Shown: positions 7,671 to 16,678, counted from the first letter of the stretch. The stretch: DNA of 46,403 nt from Lunatimonas lonarensis (GCF_000390185.1 NZ_AQHR01000109.1:1-46403); one strand, 5' to 3'. Numbers and translations are program-made. The notes: a model not told the origin generated them from the letters alone.

Positions 7671-8120
7671 ATGGCAATAGAAGTAGGTCAAGAAGCACCT
7701 GATTTCGAAACAAAAGACCAAAACGGCAATACCGTCCGGCTCAGTGACTTTAAAGGAAAAAAGGTTGTCCTTTATTTTTACCCCAAAGACAATACCCCCG
7801 GCTGTACCGCACAGGCCTGTGACCTTCGGAATAACTACGAGGCACTTCAAAAAGCCGGCTATGTGGTGCTAGGCGTAAGTTCCGATTCGGAAAAGTCCCA
7901 TCAGAAGTTCATCCAAAAATACGAGCTGCCCTTTTCCCTCCTGGCCGATGAAGACAAGTCGGTGCACGAAAAATACGGCACCTGGGTAGAAAAATCCATG
8001 TATGGACGCTCGTATATGGGCACGGCCAGAACCACCTTTATCATTGACGAAACGGGTAAAATCAGTCAGATTATCGATAAGGTAAAAACAAAAGAACACA
8101 CCAACCAAATTATCAACTAA
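7671..8120 (+). CDS. bcp: Thioredoxin-dependent thiol peroxidase (Bcp/PrxQ)
   Basis: This 149-residue peroxiredoxin has the BCP signature around the peroxidatic Cys: KDNTPGCTAQAC, with C45 as the attacking thiol and C50 as the likely resolving Cys five residues on, as in E. coli Bcp. It reduces hydrogen and organic peroxides with thioredoxin in the cytoplasm. The family Arg is found in MGTARTTFII near residue 121. The gene starts 55 bases after the M23 gene and ends 9 bases before the transketolase N-subunit gene, so it is probably read with transketolase. Confidence 0.95.
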   Translation: MAIEVGQEAPDFETKDQNGNTVRLSDFKGKKVVLYFYPKDNTPGCTAQACDLRNNYEALQKAGYVVLGVSSDSEKSHQKFIQKYELPFSLLADEDKSVHEKYGTWVEKSMYGRSYMGTARTTFIIDETGKISQIIDKVKTKEHTNQIIN

Positions 8121-8129
8121 TTCCTATTC

Positions 8130-8981
8130 ATGGAAAAGCTTTCAACGGAACAACTGCAAAACATCTGTTCACAGGTACGCCGTGACATCCTCCGGATGGT
8201 TCACGGGGTCAATTCCGGGCATCCCGGAGCTTCACTGGGCTGTACGGAATTTTTCGTAGCCCTGTACTTCCATCAGATGGCGCATAACAACGCATTTCAG
8301 ATGGATGGCGTAGGCGAGGACCTCTTTTTTCTTTCCAACGGCCACATCTCACCGGTATGGTACAGTGTGTTGGCACGATCCGGTTACTTTTCTACCGAAG
8401 AACTGGCCACATTTCGTAAGATAAACAGCCGTTTGCAGGGCCATCCGGCTACCCACGAAAAGCTGCCCGGCATCCGCATTGCCTCGGGTTCATTGGGACA
8501 GGGGCTTTCGGTAGCTATTGGAGCGGCTTTGGCGAAAAAAATCAACGGTGACGACCACACCGTCTATGTTCTCATGGGAGATGGAGAGCAACAGGAAGGG
8601 CAAATCTGGGAAGCAGCCATGGCTGCCCCCCACCATAAAGTGGATAACCTCATCGCCACCATTGACCTGAACCGTCAGCAAATAGACGGCCCTACGGAGA
8701 AAATCATGAACCTACTGGATCTGAAAGCCAAATGGGAGGCGTTCGGCTGGCAGGTCATCGAAACCAAAGACGGAAACGACATGGCTGCTGTAATTGCGGG
8801 ACTGGAAAAAGCGAAAAGTCTACTTGGCAACGGCAAACCAGTCCTCAACCTGCTGCATACCGAAATGGGATATGGCGTGGACTTTATGGTAGGCACCCAC
8901 AAGTGGCACGGCGTAGCTCCCAACGACGAGCAGTTGGCGTCGGCACTGGGCCAACTGGAAGAAACCCTGGGAGATTATTAA
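8130..8981 (+). CDS. Transketolase, N-terminal (ThDP-binding) subunit
   Basis: At 283 residues this is the N-terminal half of transketolase, encoded separately as in many Bacteroidota and archaea. The ThDP/Mg2+ motif begins at GDG (150-152), within MGDGEQQEGQIWEA, and conserved His residues occur in NSGHPGASLG (H31) and SNGHISP (H72). With the next gene it forms the heteromeric enzyme of the non-oxidative pentose phosphate pathway, moving C2 ketol units between sugar phosphates. It lies 9 bases after bcp and 45 bases before the C-terminal subunit gene. Confidence 0.93.
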   Translation: MEKLSTEQLQNICSQVRRDILRMVHGVNSGHPGASLGCTEFFVALYFHQMAHNNAFQMDGVGEDLFFLSNGHISPVWYSVLARSGYFSTEELATFRKINSRLQGHPATHEKLPGIRIASGSLGQGLSVAIGAALAKKINGDDHTVYVLMGDGEQQEGQIWEAAMAAPHHKVDNLIATIDLNRQQIDGPTEKIMNLLDLKAKWEAFGWQVIETKDGNDMAAVIAGLEKAKSLLGNGKPVLNLLHTEMGYGVDFMVGTHKWHGVAPNDEQLASALGQLEETLGDY

Positions 8982-9026
8982 GCAGATGCGCCACCCGCTT
9001 GGAGGGCTGACAAAAAGAAACAGATC

Positions 9027-9995
9027 ATGGAAAAGACATTGGATTTAAAATTCACATATACTGAAAAGAAAGACACCCGATCCGGTTTTGGAGACGGTTT
9101 TTTGGAAGTAGGGCGTAAAAACCCGAACGTCGTCGGGCTTTGTGCCGACCTAATCGGCTCGTTAAAGATGGGCGCATTTCAAAAAGAGTTCCCGGACAGA
9201 TTTTTTCAGGTGGGCATCGCAGAGGCCAATATGATGGGAATAGCCGCGGGAATGACCATCGGAGGCAAAATCCCCTACACCGGCACCTTTGCCAACTTCT
9301 CTACCGGAAGGGTGTATGACCAGATACGGCAATCCATCGCCTACTCGGATAAAAACGTGAAGATCTGCGCCTCGCATGCAGGCCTTACCTTAGGTGAAGA
9401 TGGAGCTACCCACCAAATATTGGAGGACGTGGGCATGATGAAAATGCTGCCCCACATGACCGTAATCAATCCCTGCGATTACAATCAGACCAAAGCCGCG
9501 ACCATTGCCATTGCAGACCATCAAGGGCCTGTATATCTCCGTTTTGGGCGGCCCAACTGGCCCATTTTCACACCGGCCGACCAAAAGTTTGAAATCGGAA
9601 AGGCATGGAAAATGATCGACGGAAAAGACGTCACCATCTTCGCTACCGGACACCTCGTGTGGGAGGCGGTAGTGGCTGAAGCCATGCTAAGAGAAGAAGG
9701 CATATCCGCCGAAGTGATCAACATCCACACGATCAAGCCGCTAGATACCGAAGCTGTGTTGGAATCCCTAGCGAAAACCGGCTGTGCCGTATCCGCAGAG
9801 GAGCACCAGTACAATGGTGGCTTAGGCGACAGCATAGCCCAGACCCTCAGCCGTTTCCACCCTGCTCCAATGGAATTTATCGGTGTAGATGACTCTTTCG
9901 GAGAATCCGGCACCCCTACCCAGTTATTGGAAAAATACGGCCTGAATGCCGCCAACATTGTGAAGGCCGCCAAAAAGGCCATTGCCCGAAAATAA
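9027..9995 (+). CDS. Transketolase, C-terminal subunit
   Basis: This 322-residue protein carries the pyrimidine-binding and C-terminal domains of transketolase. The catalytic Glu that activates ThDP is E66 in VGIAEANMMGIAAGM, and the aromatic pocket segment GTFANFSTGRVYDQIRQS follows. The C-terminal domain begins near residue 190 and includes EEHQYNGGLGDSIA. It pairs with the subunit encoded directly upstream, and the strong terminator at 10013-10050 ends the operon. Confidence 0.93.
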   Translation: MEKTLDLKFTYTEKKDTRSGFGDGFLEVGRKNPNVVGLCADLIGSLKMGAFQKEFPDRFFQVGIAEANMMGIAAGMTIGGKIPYTGTFANFSTGRVYDQIRQSIAYSDKNVKICASHAGLTLGEDGATHQILEDVGMMKMLPHMTVINPCDYNQTKAATIAIADHQGPVYLRFGRPNWPIFTPADQKFEIGKAWKMIDGKDVTIFATGHLVWEAVVAEAMLREEGISAEVINIHTIKPLDTEAVLESLAKTGCAVSAEEHQYNGGLGDSIAQTLSRFHPAPMEFIGVDDSFGESGTPTQLLEKYGLNAANIVKAAKKAIARK

Positions 9996-10012
9996 GCATA
10001 AACCACGTGATT

Positions 10013-10050
10013 AAAAACCCTTGGACTGTAAACAGTTCAGGGGTTTTTTT
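10013..10050 (+). terminator. Rho-independent terminator of the transketolase operon
   Basis: The stem ACCCTTGGACTGT / ACAGTTCAGGGGT pairs over 13 positions with one mismatch and G-U allowed, with a short AA loop, and is followed by TTTTTTT. It starts 18 bases after the transketolase stop. Confidence 0.85.
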
Positions 10051-10203
10051 ATGTTTTTTTTCCTGTGCTGACAATTTTTCGGAAAATTTTATGTTAATTA
10101 GAAGGGTTTGTAAAAAAAAGCAACCAACCAATCCCACTGGTAGGCGAATGATTGCCACGACATTTCGCCACCTGTCCTACTATCCAACCTGTAACCTACA
10201 CCG

Positions 10204-11169
10204 ATGATTGAACCGACATTCCGTCACAAAGACCTCCTTGCATCCCTGTTAATTGGAATTTTATATTGCCTCAATTCCCCTTGCCTGATAGCCCAACAGT
10301 TAAGCTGGACAGCCGATGATCAAGGTTACGAATTGACGGAAAATGGAGAAACCCGCCTTTTTTACCAGCGTGCCACCAAAGATAAAGACGGCCAATACCC
10401 CCGCGCCAATTACATACACCCCCTTTACGACCTAAATGGAGATGTGATAACCGAGGATTTTCCGGAAGACCATCTCCATCACCGGGGGATTTTTTGGACC
10501 TGGCATCAACTCCTGGTGGACGGAAAACGGGTGGCGGATCCTTGGATCAGCGATGGGATCGTTTGGGAAGTAACACGGGTGGAAACCTCGGTACTATCGG
10601 AAGAGATGGCGGCACTGGATGCTCAAATCAACTGGGTGGTGGACGGTGAACCGGTAGTAGAGGAATCCCTTCGGCTTCATTACGAGCGGGTGGATCCGGA
10701 GTTGTACCGACTTACTGTAGAAGTATGGTTAAAACCGCTGGCGAAAAAGGTGCAAATCGGAGGGTCGGAAGATCCGAAGGGGTATGGCGGTTTTTCGCCG
10801 CGTATACGTCTCACCGAAACGACAGGCTTCTTCGACCAAAATGGACCAGTTACCCCGCAGGAGCTACCCGTAGCAGGAGGCCCTTGGATGAACATTACCC
10901 AACAGGGCCCGGAAGATCCCGGTGTCGTGATACTGGGTGAACCAGACCGGCTACCCTCTTACCAAGGGTGGATACTGCGCCGGAAAAACAGCATGCAAAA
11001 CATGGCTTTCCCTGGGCGCGAGCCTATTACGCTGTCCGAGAAAGAACCTTACCTCCACTTCAGAAACCAACTGCTGGTACATCAAGGCCTACAAACGGCT
11101 GAAATAGACTTGTTTTACCGGGATTTTATCCAAACTGAGCCAACGACCGATCAGGCCTTGGCAGACTGA
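10204..11169 (+). CDS. DUF6807 (PmoA-like) secreted protein
   Basis: This 321-residue protein has an N-terminal hydrophobic stretch (LLASLLIGILYCLNSPCLIAQQ) that can act as a signal peptide. The motif EDHLHHRGIFWTWHQL near residue 90 is the hallmark of the DUF6807 family, often labelled methane oxygenase PmoA; it is unrelated to the membrane methane monooxygenase subunit. The family is common in Bacteroidota and Planctomycetes beside Gfo/Idh/MocA and ThuA proteins and probably acts on carbohydrates, but no reaction is established to my knowledge. The last 19 bases overlap the end of the convergent AlkB-like gene. Confidence 0.8.
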   Translation: MIEPTFRHKDLLASLLIGILYCLNSPCLIAQQLSWTADDQGYELTENGETRLFYQRATKDKDGQYPRANYIHPLYDLNGDVITEDFPEDHLHHRGIFWTWHQLLVDGKRVADPWISDGIVWEVTRVETSVLSEEMAALDAQINWVVDGEPVVEESLRLHYERVDPELYRLTVEVWLKPLAKKVQIGGSEDPKGYGGFSPRIRLTETTGFFDQNGPVTPQELPVAGGPWMNITQQGPEDPGVVILGEPDRLPSYQGWILRRKNSMQNMAFPGREPITLSEKEPYLHFRNQLLVHQGLQTAEIDLFYRDFIQTEPTTDQALAD

Positions 11170-11765
11170 ATTACCCGGAAGGTTAGGTTGATGCGCGGAG
11201 CTGTGCTGGCAGATACCTTCGGAAGTTGGTGTTCCCAGGCCTGCTGGCTTTCGCCTTTCATCAGCAGGAGACTTCCTGATGCCAGCATAAGGTCTATCTT
11301 GGGAGCTTTATTCATGTAATGGCGAAACTGAAACCTACGCTCCGCTCCCAAACTTATCGAAGCTATGACGGGATTATTTCCCAGTGACTTTTCATTGTCC
11401 CGATGCCAGCCCATGCTATCCCCTCCGTTCCGATAAAAATTCAACAAGACGTGTGAAAACGAAACACCGGCGAAAACATCCAGCCGTTGCTTCAATTCCA
11501 GGAGCTCGGGGGTAAAGGGGTAAGGCTGCATGGAAATGCCCGAATACCCATAGGGGATCGCCGGGTCGCCATAAAGTGCGGTTAACCTAGGCTGCATAAC
11601 CCGTTTACCAAACATCCAAATAGTCTCTTGGTTCCAGCGTATACCCGACGAAAATTTTGAAAAAAAACGACTGCTTTCCTCGGAAGACAAAAACGAGGGG
11701 ACATAAAGGGCTTCCCCTTCGTGGGGCAGTAGGTTTACAGGCGAGAAAATCTGCTTAGACAACAT
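11151..11765 (-). CDS. AlkB-like 2-oxoglutarate/Fe(II) dioxygenase
   Basis: This 204-residue enzyme resembles the ALKBH2/3 type. The iron facial triad is visible: H121-x-D123 in GWHRDNE and H179 in WEHQLPK. Two arginines for 2-oxoglutarate and substrate binding are present at R191 and R197 (APRINLTFR). The segment LNFYRNGGDSMGWHRD is the family signature. It is predicted to remove alkyl groups from DNA bases such as 1-methyladenine and 3-methylcytosine, in the cytoplasm. It is monocistronic and convergent with the DUF6807 gene, their 3' ends overlapping by 19 bases. About 95 bases separate its start from the divergent thioesterase start. Confidence 0.93.
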   Translation of the reverse strand: MLSKQIFSPVNLLPHEGEALYVPSFLSSEESSRFFSKFSSGIRWNQETIWMFGKRVMQPRLTALYGDPAIPYGYSGISMQPYPFTPELLELKQRLDVFAGVSFSHVLLNFYRNGGDSMGWHRDNEKSLGNNPVIASISLGAERRFQFRHYMNKAPKIDLMLASGSLLLMKGESQQAWEHQLPKVSASTAPRINLTFRVIQSAKA

Positions 11766-11859
11766 ACCACGCTAACCACAAAAAATAAGCCTCTGTTTGA
11801 AAAAACCAGGAACAAACACGCATGGGGACCCAGGGTTGCCTATTTTTGCAAAAAAAACC

Positions 11860-12579
11860 ATGCCCGCACCCAAGTTGTTTCATTTCGAAAAAAACTTTGA
11901 GATTCTCTCCTTTCAGGTAGACCCAGAGGGGAAACTCCGGTGGAGTGCTCTGGGAAATCTCTTTCAGGAAATCGCCTGGCAACATGCTGACAGCGGGAAT
12001 TTTGGGCAAAACCTGTTCGATCTGGGCTTTCATTGGGTACTGTCCCGGTTCCATATTGAAGTTCAGAAACTTCCACATTGGGGAGAAGTCATTCGGATGA
12101 AAACAGCGGCCCGTGGCATTGATAGCCTGTTTGCCCTTCGAGAATTCGAAATGACAAGCCTATCTGCTGAAGTGTTGGCGCGCGGGATGTCCTCATGGCT
12201 CTTGCTGGACAGCAAAAGCAAGCGGCCAAAGCGACCCAATCAGTTTCTCCCGGGGGATTTATTTCCCGAAGTCGCCAAGGGAACCCTTCTGCCTGCCAAA
12301 CTGCCTGTACCGACGGAAACCTCCCATACCAAGCTCTTCACGGTACAGCCATCCGACTTGGATATGAACAACCACGTCAATAACGTGACCTATATCCGGT
12401 GGATAGAAGACTACAGCCATGCGTTTGGGTTGGCATTTAGCCGACTGGAGATCAATTTCCTGGCCGAGGCTATTTTGCATCAGGATGTGGAAGTAACTGC
12501 CCAAAATTCCGAGGCGGGTTGGATCTTAGTTGGTAGGGTTAATAATGCTCCCATTTTTTTGGCACGGACCAGCGGATAA
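11860..12579 (+). CDS. Acyl-ACP thioesterase-like hotdog protein
   Basis: I place the start at ATG 11860 (239 residues); an in-frame ATG at 11797 only adds a poor-looking leader. The sequence is a double-hotdog acyl-ACP thioesterase of the FatA/FatB/bacterial TE type. The N-terminal hotdog contains WVLSRFHIEV near residue 56, and the second hotdog holds the catalytic-region motif DLDMNNHVNNVTYIRW at about residues 166-181. It releases free fatty acids from acyl-ACP in the cytoplasm. A TATTTTTG box at 11841-11848, matching the Bacteroidota -7 consensus, stands 11 bases before the ATG and implies a very short leader; no matching -33 box is clear. Confidence 0.85.
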   Translation: MPAPKLFHFEKNFEILSFQVDPEGKLRWSALGNLFQEIAWQHADSGNFGQNLFDLGFHWVLSRFHIEVQKLPHWGEVIRMKTAARGIDSLFALREFEMTSLSAEVLARGMSSWLLLDSKSKRPKRPNQFLPGDLFPEVAKGTLLPAKLPVPTETSHTKLFTVQPSDLDMNNHVNNVTYIRWIEDYSHAFGLAFSRLEINFLAEAILHQDVEVTAQNSEAGWILVGRVNNAPIFLARTSG

Positions 12580-12767
12580 ATCGGGCCCACTCCTCCGTTC
12601 CACAGGCCTCTGGCCTTTGCCAATCCTGAAACACAGGCCAAATTGGTTATGTTTACCCTTGACGAGGGAGAGATTAGTATACATTTTGTTACTTTTAAGA
12701 GAAGGACAAATCTACCATTGCCTTTTTTGAATAAAAATGCACCGTCCTAGCGATATAAAACCTGCCA

Positions 12768-12784
12768 GACGGTTCCAAACCGTC
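12768..12784. repeat. Small REP-like palindrome
   Basis: A perfect 7-bp stem, GACGGTT/AACCGTC with loop CCA, is flanked by CCT/AGG in reverse order. It sits 36 bases before the ThDP enzyme gene. It could be an intergenic repeat unit or a leader hairpin; there is no T-run after it. Confidence 0.4.
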
Positions 12785-12819
12785 AGGCCGATGAACCTCT
12801 AAAAATCAATTATAGACAC

Positions 12820-14460
12820 ATGAAAGCATCCGACCTATTTATCAAAGCCCTGGAAAACGAGGGCGTGGAATACATATTTGGTGTACCGGGAGAAGAAAAT
12901 CTTGACTTTCTGGAGTCGCTGAGTAATTCAACCATCGAGTTGATCGTCACCCGCCACGAGCAAGGGGCTGGGTTTATGGCAGCCACCTATGGACGCCTCA
13001 CCGGCAAACCCGGCGTATGCCTCTCCACCCTCGGCCCCGGAGCCACCAATTTGGTCACCCCCGCTGCCTACGCCCAATTAGGGGCCATGCCCATGATGAT
13101 GATAACAGGGCAGAAGCCCATCAAAAAAAGTAAACAGGCCCGCTTTCAGATCATAGACGTGGTAGACATGATGCGCCCACTGACCAAGTACACCAAGCAG
13201 ATTGTCAACAGCAACGTCATCGCATCGCAAATCAGGGAGGCATTTCGCCTCGCCACGGAGGAACGCCCGGGAGCGGTCCATTTGGAATTTCCGGAGGATA
13301 TCGCCCAAGAAGATTGCTCGGAAGAGCTCTTCGATGTGGTAGATTATATCATGCCCAAAGCAGATAGCAAAGCCATCGATGCAGCGGTGAAGATGATCGA
13401 GGAGGCCAAAAACCCCCTCCTACTGATCGGGGCAGGTGCCAACCGCAAAATTACCTGCCAGGCCTTGGCCCGCTTCGTGGACGAGACCGGCATCTACTTT
13501 TTTACCACGCAAATGGGCAAGGGCGTCATCGACGAACGCCACGAGAGGTACCTCGGCACTGCCGCGCTTTCCAGCAACGACTTTGTGCATGCCGCCATTG
13601 ACGAGGCAGACCTGATCATCAATGTGGGCCACGACGTAATCGAGAAACCGCCCTTTTTCATGAACAAAGGTGGAAAAAAGGTCATCCACGTAAATTTTGC
13701 GCCAGCCGAGGTGGATCCGGTATATTTCCCCCAGCTAAATGTAGTGGGAGATATTACCAGTTCGGTCAACCTACTGGCCGATGAGCTTAAACCCCAGCCG
13801 CATTGGGATTTTTCCTTTTATGCCAAAGTGCGCGAAGAGGTACGTGGCCACCTTAGCACCTACTTTAAAGATGAGCGCTTCCCCATGCTTCCGCAGCGAT
13901 TGGTACATATTTTACGGGAAAATCTGGGCGACAAGGATGTAATCACGCTGGATAATGGCATCTATAAAATCTGGTTTGCCCGCAACTATACGTGCTACCA
14001 ACCCAATACCCTCTTGCTGGACAATGCATTGGCCTCCATGGGGGCCGGACTGCCCTCGGCGATGGCCGTAAACCTGCTCTATCCCGACCGAAAAGTGGTG
14101 GCTGTCTGTGGGGATGGGGGCTTTATGATGAACTCCCAGGAACTGGAGACAGCCGTAAGGCTAAAACTTAATCTGACTGTCGTTATCCTTAATGATTCGG
14201 CCTACGGCATGATCAAATGGAAACAGGAAGATATGGGCTTCAGGGATTTTGGCCTAGACTATAATAACCCGGATTTTGTGAAATATGCCCAAAGCTACGG
14301 CGCACAGGGATACAGGCCCGAAAACGATGCCGATTTCATAAAAATCCTGAACCAAACCCTTCACAGCGATGGCGTCCACGTGATAGATTTACCGGTGGAC
14401 TATTCGCTAAACCACCCCATTTTGAACGTAAAATTGAAACAAAAAACCTCAGAACTATGA
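12820..14460 (+). CDS. ThDP-dependent acetolactate synthase-like enzyme
   Basis: This 546-residue protein has the three-domain layout of the acetolactate synthase/pyruvate oxidase family. The catalytic Glu is E47 in RHEQGAGFMA, and the ThDP/Mg2+ site begins at GDG 431-433 and ends near NDSAYGM. The size and order match large AHAS subunits, but there is no ilvN regulatory subunit, ilvC or ilvD nearby, and the gene overlaps an aldehyde dehydrogenase gene by four bases (ATGA). That context points to a catabolic role: decarboxylating a 2-oxo acid, with the partner handling an aldehyde. Whether it does carboligation (AlsS-like) or simple decarboxylation is open. It is cytoplasmic. Confidence 0.88.
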   Translation: MKASDLFIKALENEGVEYIFGVPGEENLDFLESLSNSTIELIVTRHEQGAGFMAATYGRLTGKPGVCLSTLGPGATNLVTPAAYAQLGAMPMMMITGQKPIKKSKQARFQIIDVVDMMRPLTKYTKQIVNSNVIASQIREAFRLATEERPGAVHLEFPEDIAQEDCSEELFDVVDYIMPKADSKAIDAAVKMIEEAKNPLLLIGAGANRKITCQALARFVDETGIYFFTTQMGKGVIDERHERYLGTAALSSNDFVHAAIDEADLIINVGHDVIEKPPFFMNKGGKKVIHVNFAPAEVDPVYFPQLNVVGDITSSVNLLADELKPQPHWDFSFYAKVREEVRGHLSTYFKDERFPMLPQRLVHILRENLGDKDVITLDNGIYKIWFARNYTCYQPNTLLLDNALASMGAGLPSAMAVNLLYPDRKVVAVCGDGGFMMNSQELETAVRLKLNLTVVILNDSAYGMIKWKQEDMGFRDFGLDYNNPDFVKYAQSYGAQGYRPENDADFIKILNQTLHSDGVHVIDLPVDYSLNHPILNVKLKQKTSEL

Positions 14461-15854
14461 GCAATATGCTAAAAGTCACCTCCCCCTATGACCATCACCT
14501 CATCCGGGAACTCCCGATGATCGATGGCCGGGAGTTGGAAGCTACCATTCGAACCGCCTATACCTTATTTACAGATAGCTCCTCTTGGATTCCCGCCCAC
14601 AGGCGGATAGCCCTACTTGAAAAAGTCCGCAACATCATGGAATCACGCGTGGAAGAACTCACCATGTTAGCAGCTGAGGAAGGCGGCAAGCCCTATCAGG
14701 ATTCCAAAGTGGAAGTCCTGCGGGCCATCAATGGGGTGAAGATAGCCACCGAAGAAATCGCCCAACTGGCTGGCAAACAAATCCTTATGGGCCTTACGGA
14801 GGCATCTTCAAATCGTATCGCCTTTACCATCCGGGAACCCATCGGCGTGGTGGCATCCATTTCCGCATTCAACCACCCCCTTAACCTGATCGTCCATCAG
14901 ACTATCACGGCATTTGCGGCAGGATGTCCGGTGATCGTCAAACCCGCGGGAACTACCCCTCTTTCCTGCCTAGCCCTAATGGAAATCCTCGACGAAGCCG
15001 GCATTCCGGAAGGCTGGGTCCAATCCATCATTTGCGATAATGAGCTTGCCGAAAAACTGGCCACTGATACGCGTATCAACTACCTTTCCTTTATAGGATC
15101 CGCAAAAGTAGGCTGGTACCTGAAATCAAAACTGGCCCCGGGCACGCGCTGCGCACTGGAGCATGGTGGTGCGGCCCCCGTCATAGTAGAAAGCGATGTG
15201 GCACTGGATATCATTGTCCCGTCGCTGGTAAAGGGTGCTTTCTATCATGCAGGTCAAGTCTGCGTGTCTGTTCAGAAAGTGTTTGTTCAGGAATCCCTCG
15301 CGAAGAGCTTGGTGGAGAAAATGGCGGAACAAGCCCAAAAGCTGAAGGTAGGCGATCCCCTGGAGAAGGACACGGAAGTGGGACCTCTGATCAAGACTTC
15401 CGAAGTAGACCGTGTACATGAATGGGTTAAAGAAGCGGTGTCCAAAGGAGCCGAATTGCTTTGTGGGGGCAAAAAAATAAGAGACACTTGCTACGAACCT
15501 ACTGTCCTTTTCAACCCGCCCCACGACGCCAAGGTGTCCACAGAGGAAATATTTGGACCTGTGGTATGCATCTACTCCTACAAGGATCGCGAGGAAGCCA
15601 TCCGCTTGGCCAACAGCCTGGATTACCATTTTCAGGCGGCTGTATTTACCAAAAACCTGGATATTGCCTTGGATACCGTGAGAAAACTGAACGCTACGGC
15701 TGTCATGGTCAACGACCATACGGCCTTTCGGGTGGACTGGATGCCCTTTGGTGGCCGAGATGCATCCGGTGAAGGCTTGGGAGGCATCCCCTACTCCATG
15801 CATGAGATGACGAGAGAAAAGCTTATGGTGATCAAAAGTAGGCTGCTGCCATAG
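14457..15854 (+). CDS. NAD(P)-dependent aldehyde dehydrogenase
   Basis: This 465-residue ALDH superfamily member starts within the stop codon of the ThDP enzyme gene. The catalytic Cys is C269 in HAGQVCVSVQKV, the general base Glu is E235 in LEHGGAAPV, and the cofactor-binding segments PAGTTPLS and FIGSAKVG are present. It oxidises an aldehyde to the acid in the cytoplasm. Translational coupling with the upstream gene suggests that the aldehyde comes from that enzyme. The nearest kinds of named enzymes are semialdehyde, glycolaldehyde or lactaldehyde dehydrogenases; the substrate is not decidable from sequence. Confidence 0.92.
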   Translation: MSNMLKVTSPYDHHLIRELPMIDGRELEATIRTAYTLFTDSSSWIPAHRRIALLEKVRNIMESRVEELTMLAAEEGGKPYQDSKVEVLRAINGVKIATEEIAQLAGKQILMGLTEASSNRIAFTIREPIGVVASISAFNHPLNLIVHQTITAFAAGCPVIVKPAGTTPLSCLALMEILDEAGIPEGWVQSIICDNELAEKLATDTRINYLSFIGSAKVGWYLKSKLAPGTRCALEHGGAAPVIVESDVALDIIVPSLVKGAFYHAGQVCVSVQKVFVQESLAKSLVEKMAEQAQKLKVGDPLEKDTEVGPLIKTSEVDRVHEWVKEAVSKGAELLCGGKKIRDTCYEPTVLFNPPHDAKVSTEEIFGPVVCIYSYKDREEAIRLANSLDYHFQAAVFTKNLDIALDTVRKLNATAVMVNDHTAFRVDWMPFGGRDASGEGLGGIPYSMHEMTREKLMVIKSRLLP

Positions 15855-15867
15855 ACCAAGCAGCTCC

Positions 15868-15902
15868 TTCCCGGCCATAGGTAATGGCCAGGGATCTTTT
15901 TA
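15868..15902 (+). terminator. Terminator of the ThDP enzyme/ALDH operon
   Basis: The stem TCCCGGCCAT / ATGGCCaGGGA has a 5-base loop and one bulge and is followed by CTTTTT. It begins 14 bases after the ALDH stop. Confidence 0.7.
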
Positions 15903-15969
15903 GCCTTATTTGAAGGAAAAAAACCTCTTACGTCCGGAAAATTTTACCAAGGATTGATTAGATTTAACT

Positions 15970-16581
15970 GTGGAAAAAGAAAAAACCAAAGCCATAGTAA
16001 AGGAACCCGATCTGAGTTATGGGCATTATTCCTACGCCGACTACCTAGCTTGGGAAATGGAAGAAGTGGTGGAGTTGATAAAAGGTAAGATATTCAAACG
16101 TGCCGCAGCCGCTCCAAGTCGCATCCATCAAAGGCTGGCAGGGGATCTATACACCGAACTAAATCTGTTCCTAAAAGGTAAACAGTGCCAAGCTTATATA
16201 GCTCCTTTTGATGTGCGGCTGCCAGTCAAGTCCACCAAAAACGAAAAAATACATACGGTCGTACAACCCGACATCTGTGTCGTTTGCGACCTCGGAAAGC
16301 TTGACGACAGGGGTTGCATCGGTGCTCCTGATCTGGTGATAGAAGTACTTTCCCCCGGAAATAAGCAGCTGGAACTGCAACACAAATACGAAGTATATGA
16401 GGAATCCGGCGTGAAAGAGTATTGGCTGATGGATGCGCTGGGACAGACCCTCTTGATTTACACGCTGGTTGGAGGGCGGTATCAAAGTTCCCGATTGATG
16501 ACTTGCGGAGATACGGCTAAGTCGACGGCAGTAGTAGCCTTCGAACTGGACTTAGCTACCTTTTTTGCTGACATCAAATGA
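15970..16581 (+). CDS. Uma2-family PD-(D/E)xK protein, copy A
   Basis: This 203-residue protein begins at GTG 15970. It belongs to the Uma2 family (DUF820), a restriction-endonuclease-like fold of unknown job that is often multicopy in Cytophagales and Cyanobacteria. Visible active-site elements are VVQPDICVVCD (about 96-106), PDLVIEVLSPGN (about 119-130) and HKYEVYEESGVKEYW. It is clearly a paralogue of the genes at 19361 and 20183 but more divergent: the N-terminal 50 residues and the nuclease core are shared, the middle segment is not. TAGATTTA lies 3 bases before the GTG, so the message may be leaderless. Confidence 0.88.
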   Translation: MEKEKTKAIVKEPDLSYGHYSYADYLAWEMEEVVELIKGKIFKRAAAAPSRIHQRLAGDLYTELNLFLKGKQCQAYIAPFDVRLPVKSTKNEKIHTVVQPDICVVCDLGKLDDRGCIGAPDLVIEVLSPGNKQLELQHKYEVYEESGVKEYWLMDALGQTLLIYTLVGGRYQSSRLMTCGDTAKSTAVVAFELDLATFFADIK

Positions 16582-16610
16582 ATCCTATGTGCCTCAGGCA
16601 TCGCTATAAA

Positions 16611-16648
16611 CTGAACAAGCCCAAAGCGTATACCTAGGGCTTGTTTAG
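16611..16648. terminator. Bidirectional hairpin between convergent genes
   Basis: AACAAGCCC (16614-16622) pairs with GGGCTTGTT (16637-16645); the stem extends to about 12 bp with one mismatch. It lies between the 3' ends of Uma2 copy A and the minus-strand secreted protein. The T-run is weak. Confidence 0.6.
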
Positions 16649-16678
16649 ATTATACAAAGAACTGATAATTGATTAGCG

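Noticed and set aside
10204-11169. Methane oxidation gene, suggested by the PmoA label of the family
   Set aside because: The protein is soluble or secreted and belongs to DUF6807; it has none of the membrane helices of particulate methane monooxygenase.
12820-14460. Biosynthetic ilvB (valine/isoleucine pathway)
   Set aside because: No ilvN, ilvC or ilvD nearby, and the gene is coupled to an aldehyde dehydrogenase.
15126-15878. 250-residue minus-strand open frame
   Set aside because: It is a shadow of the aldehyde dehydrogenase gene, whose catalytic Cys and Glu are intact on the plus strand.
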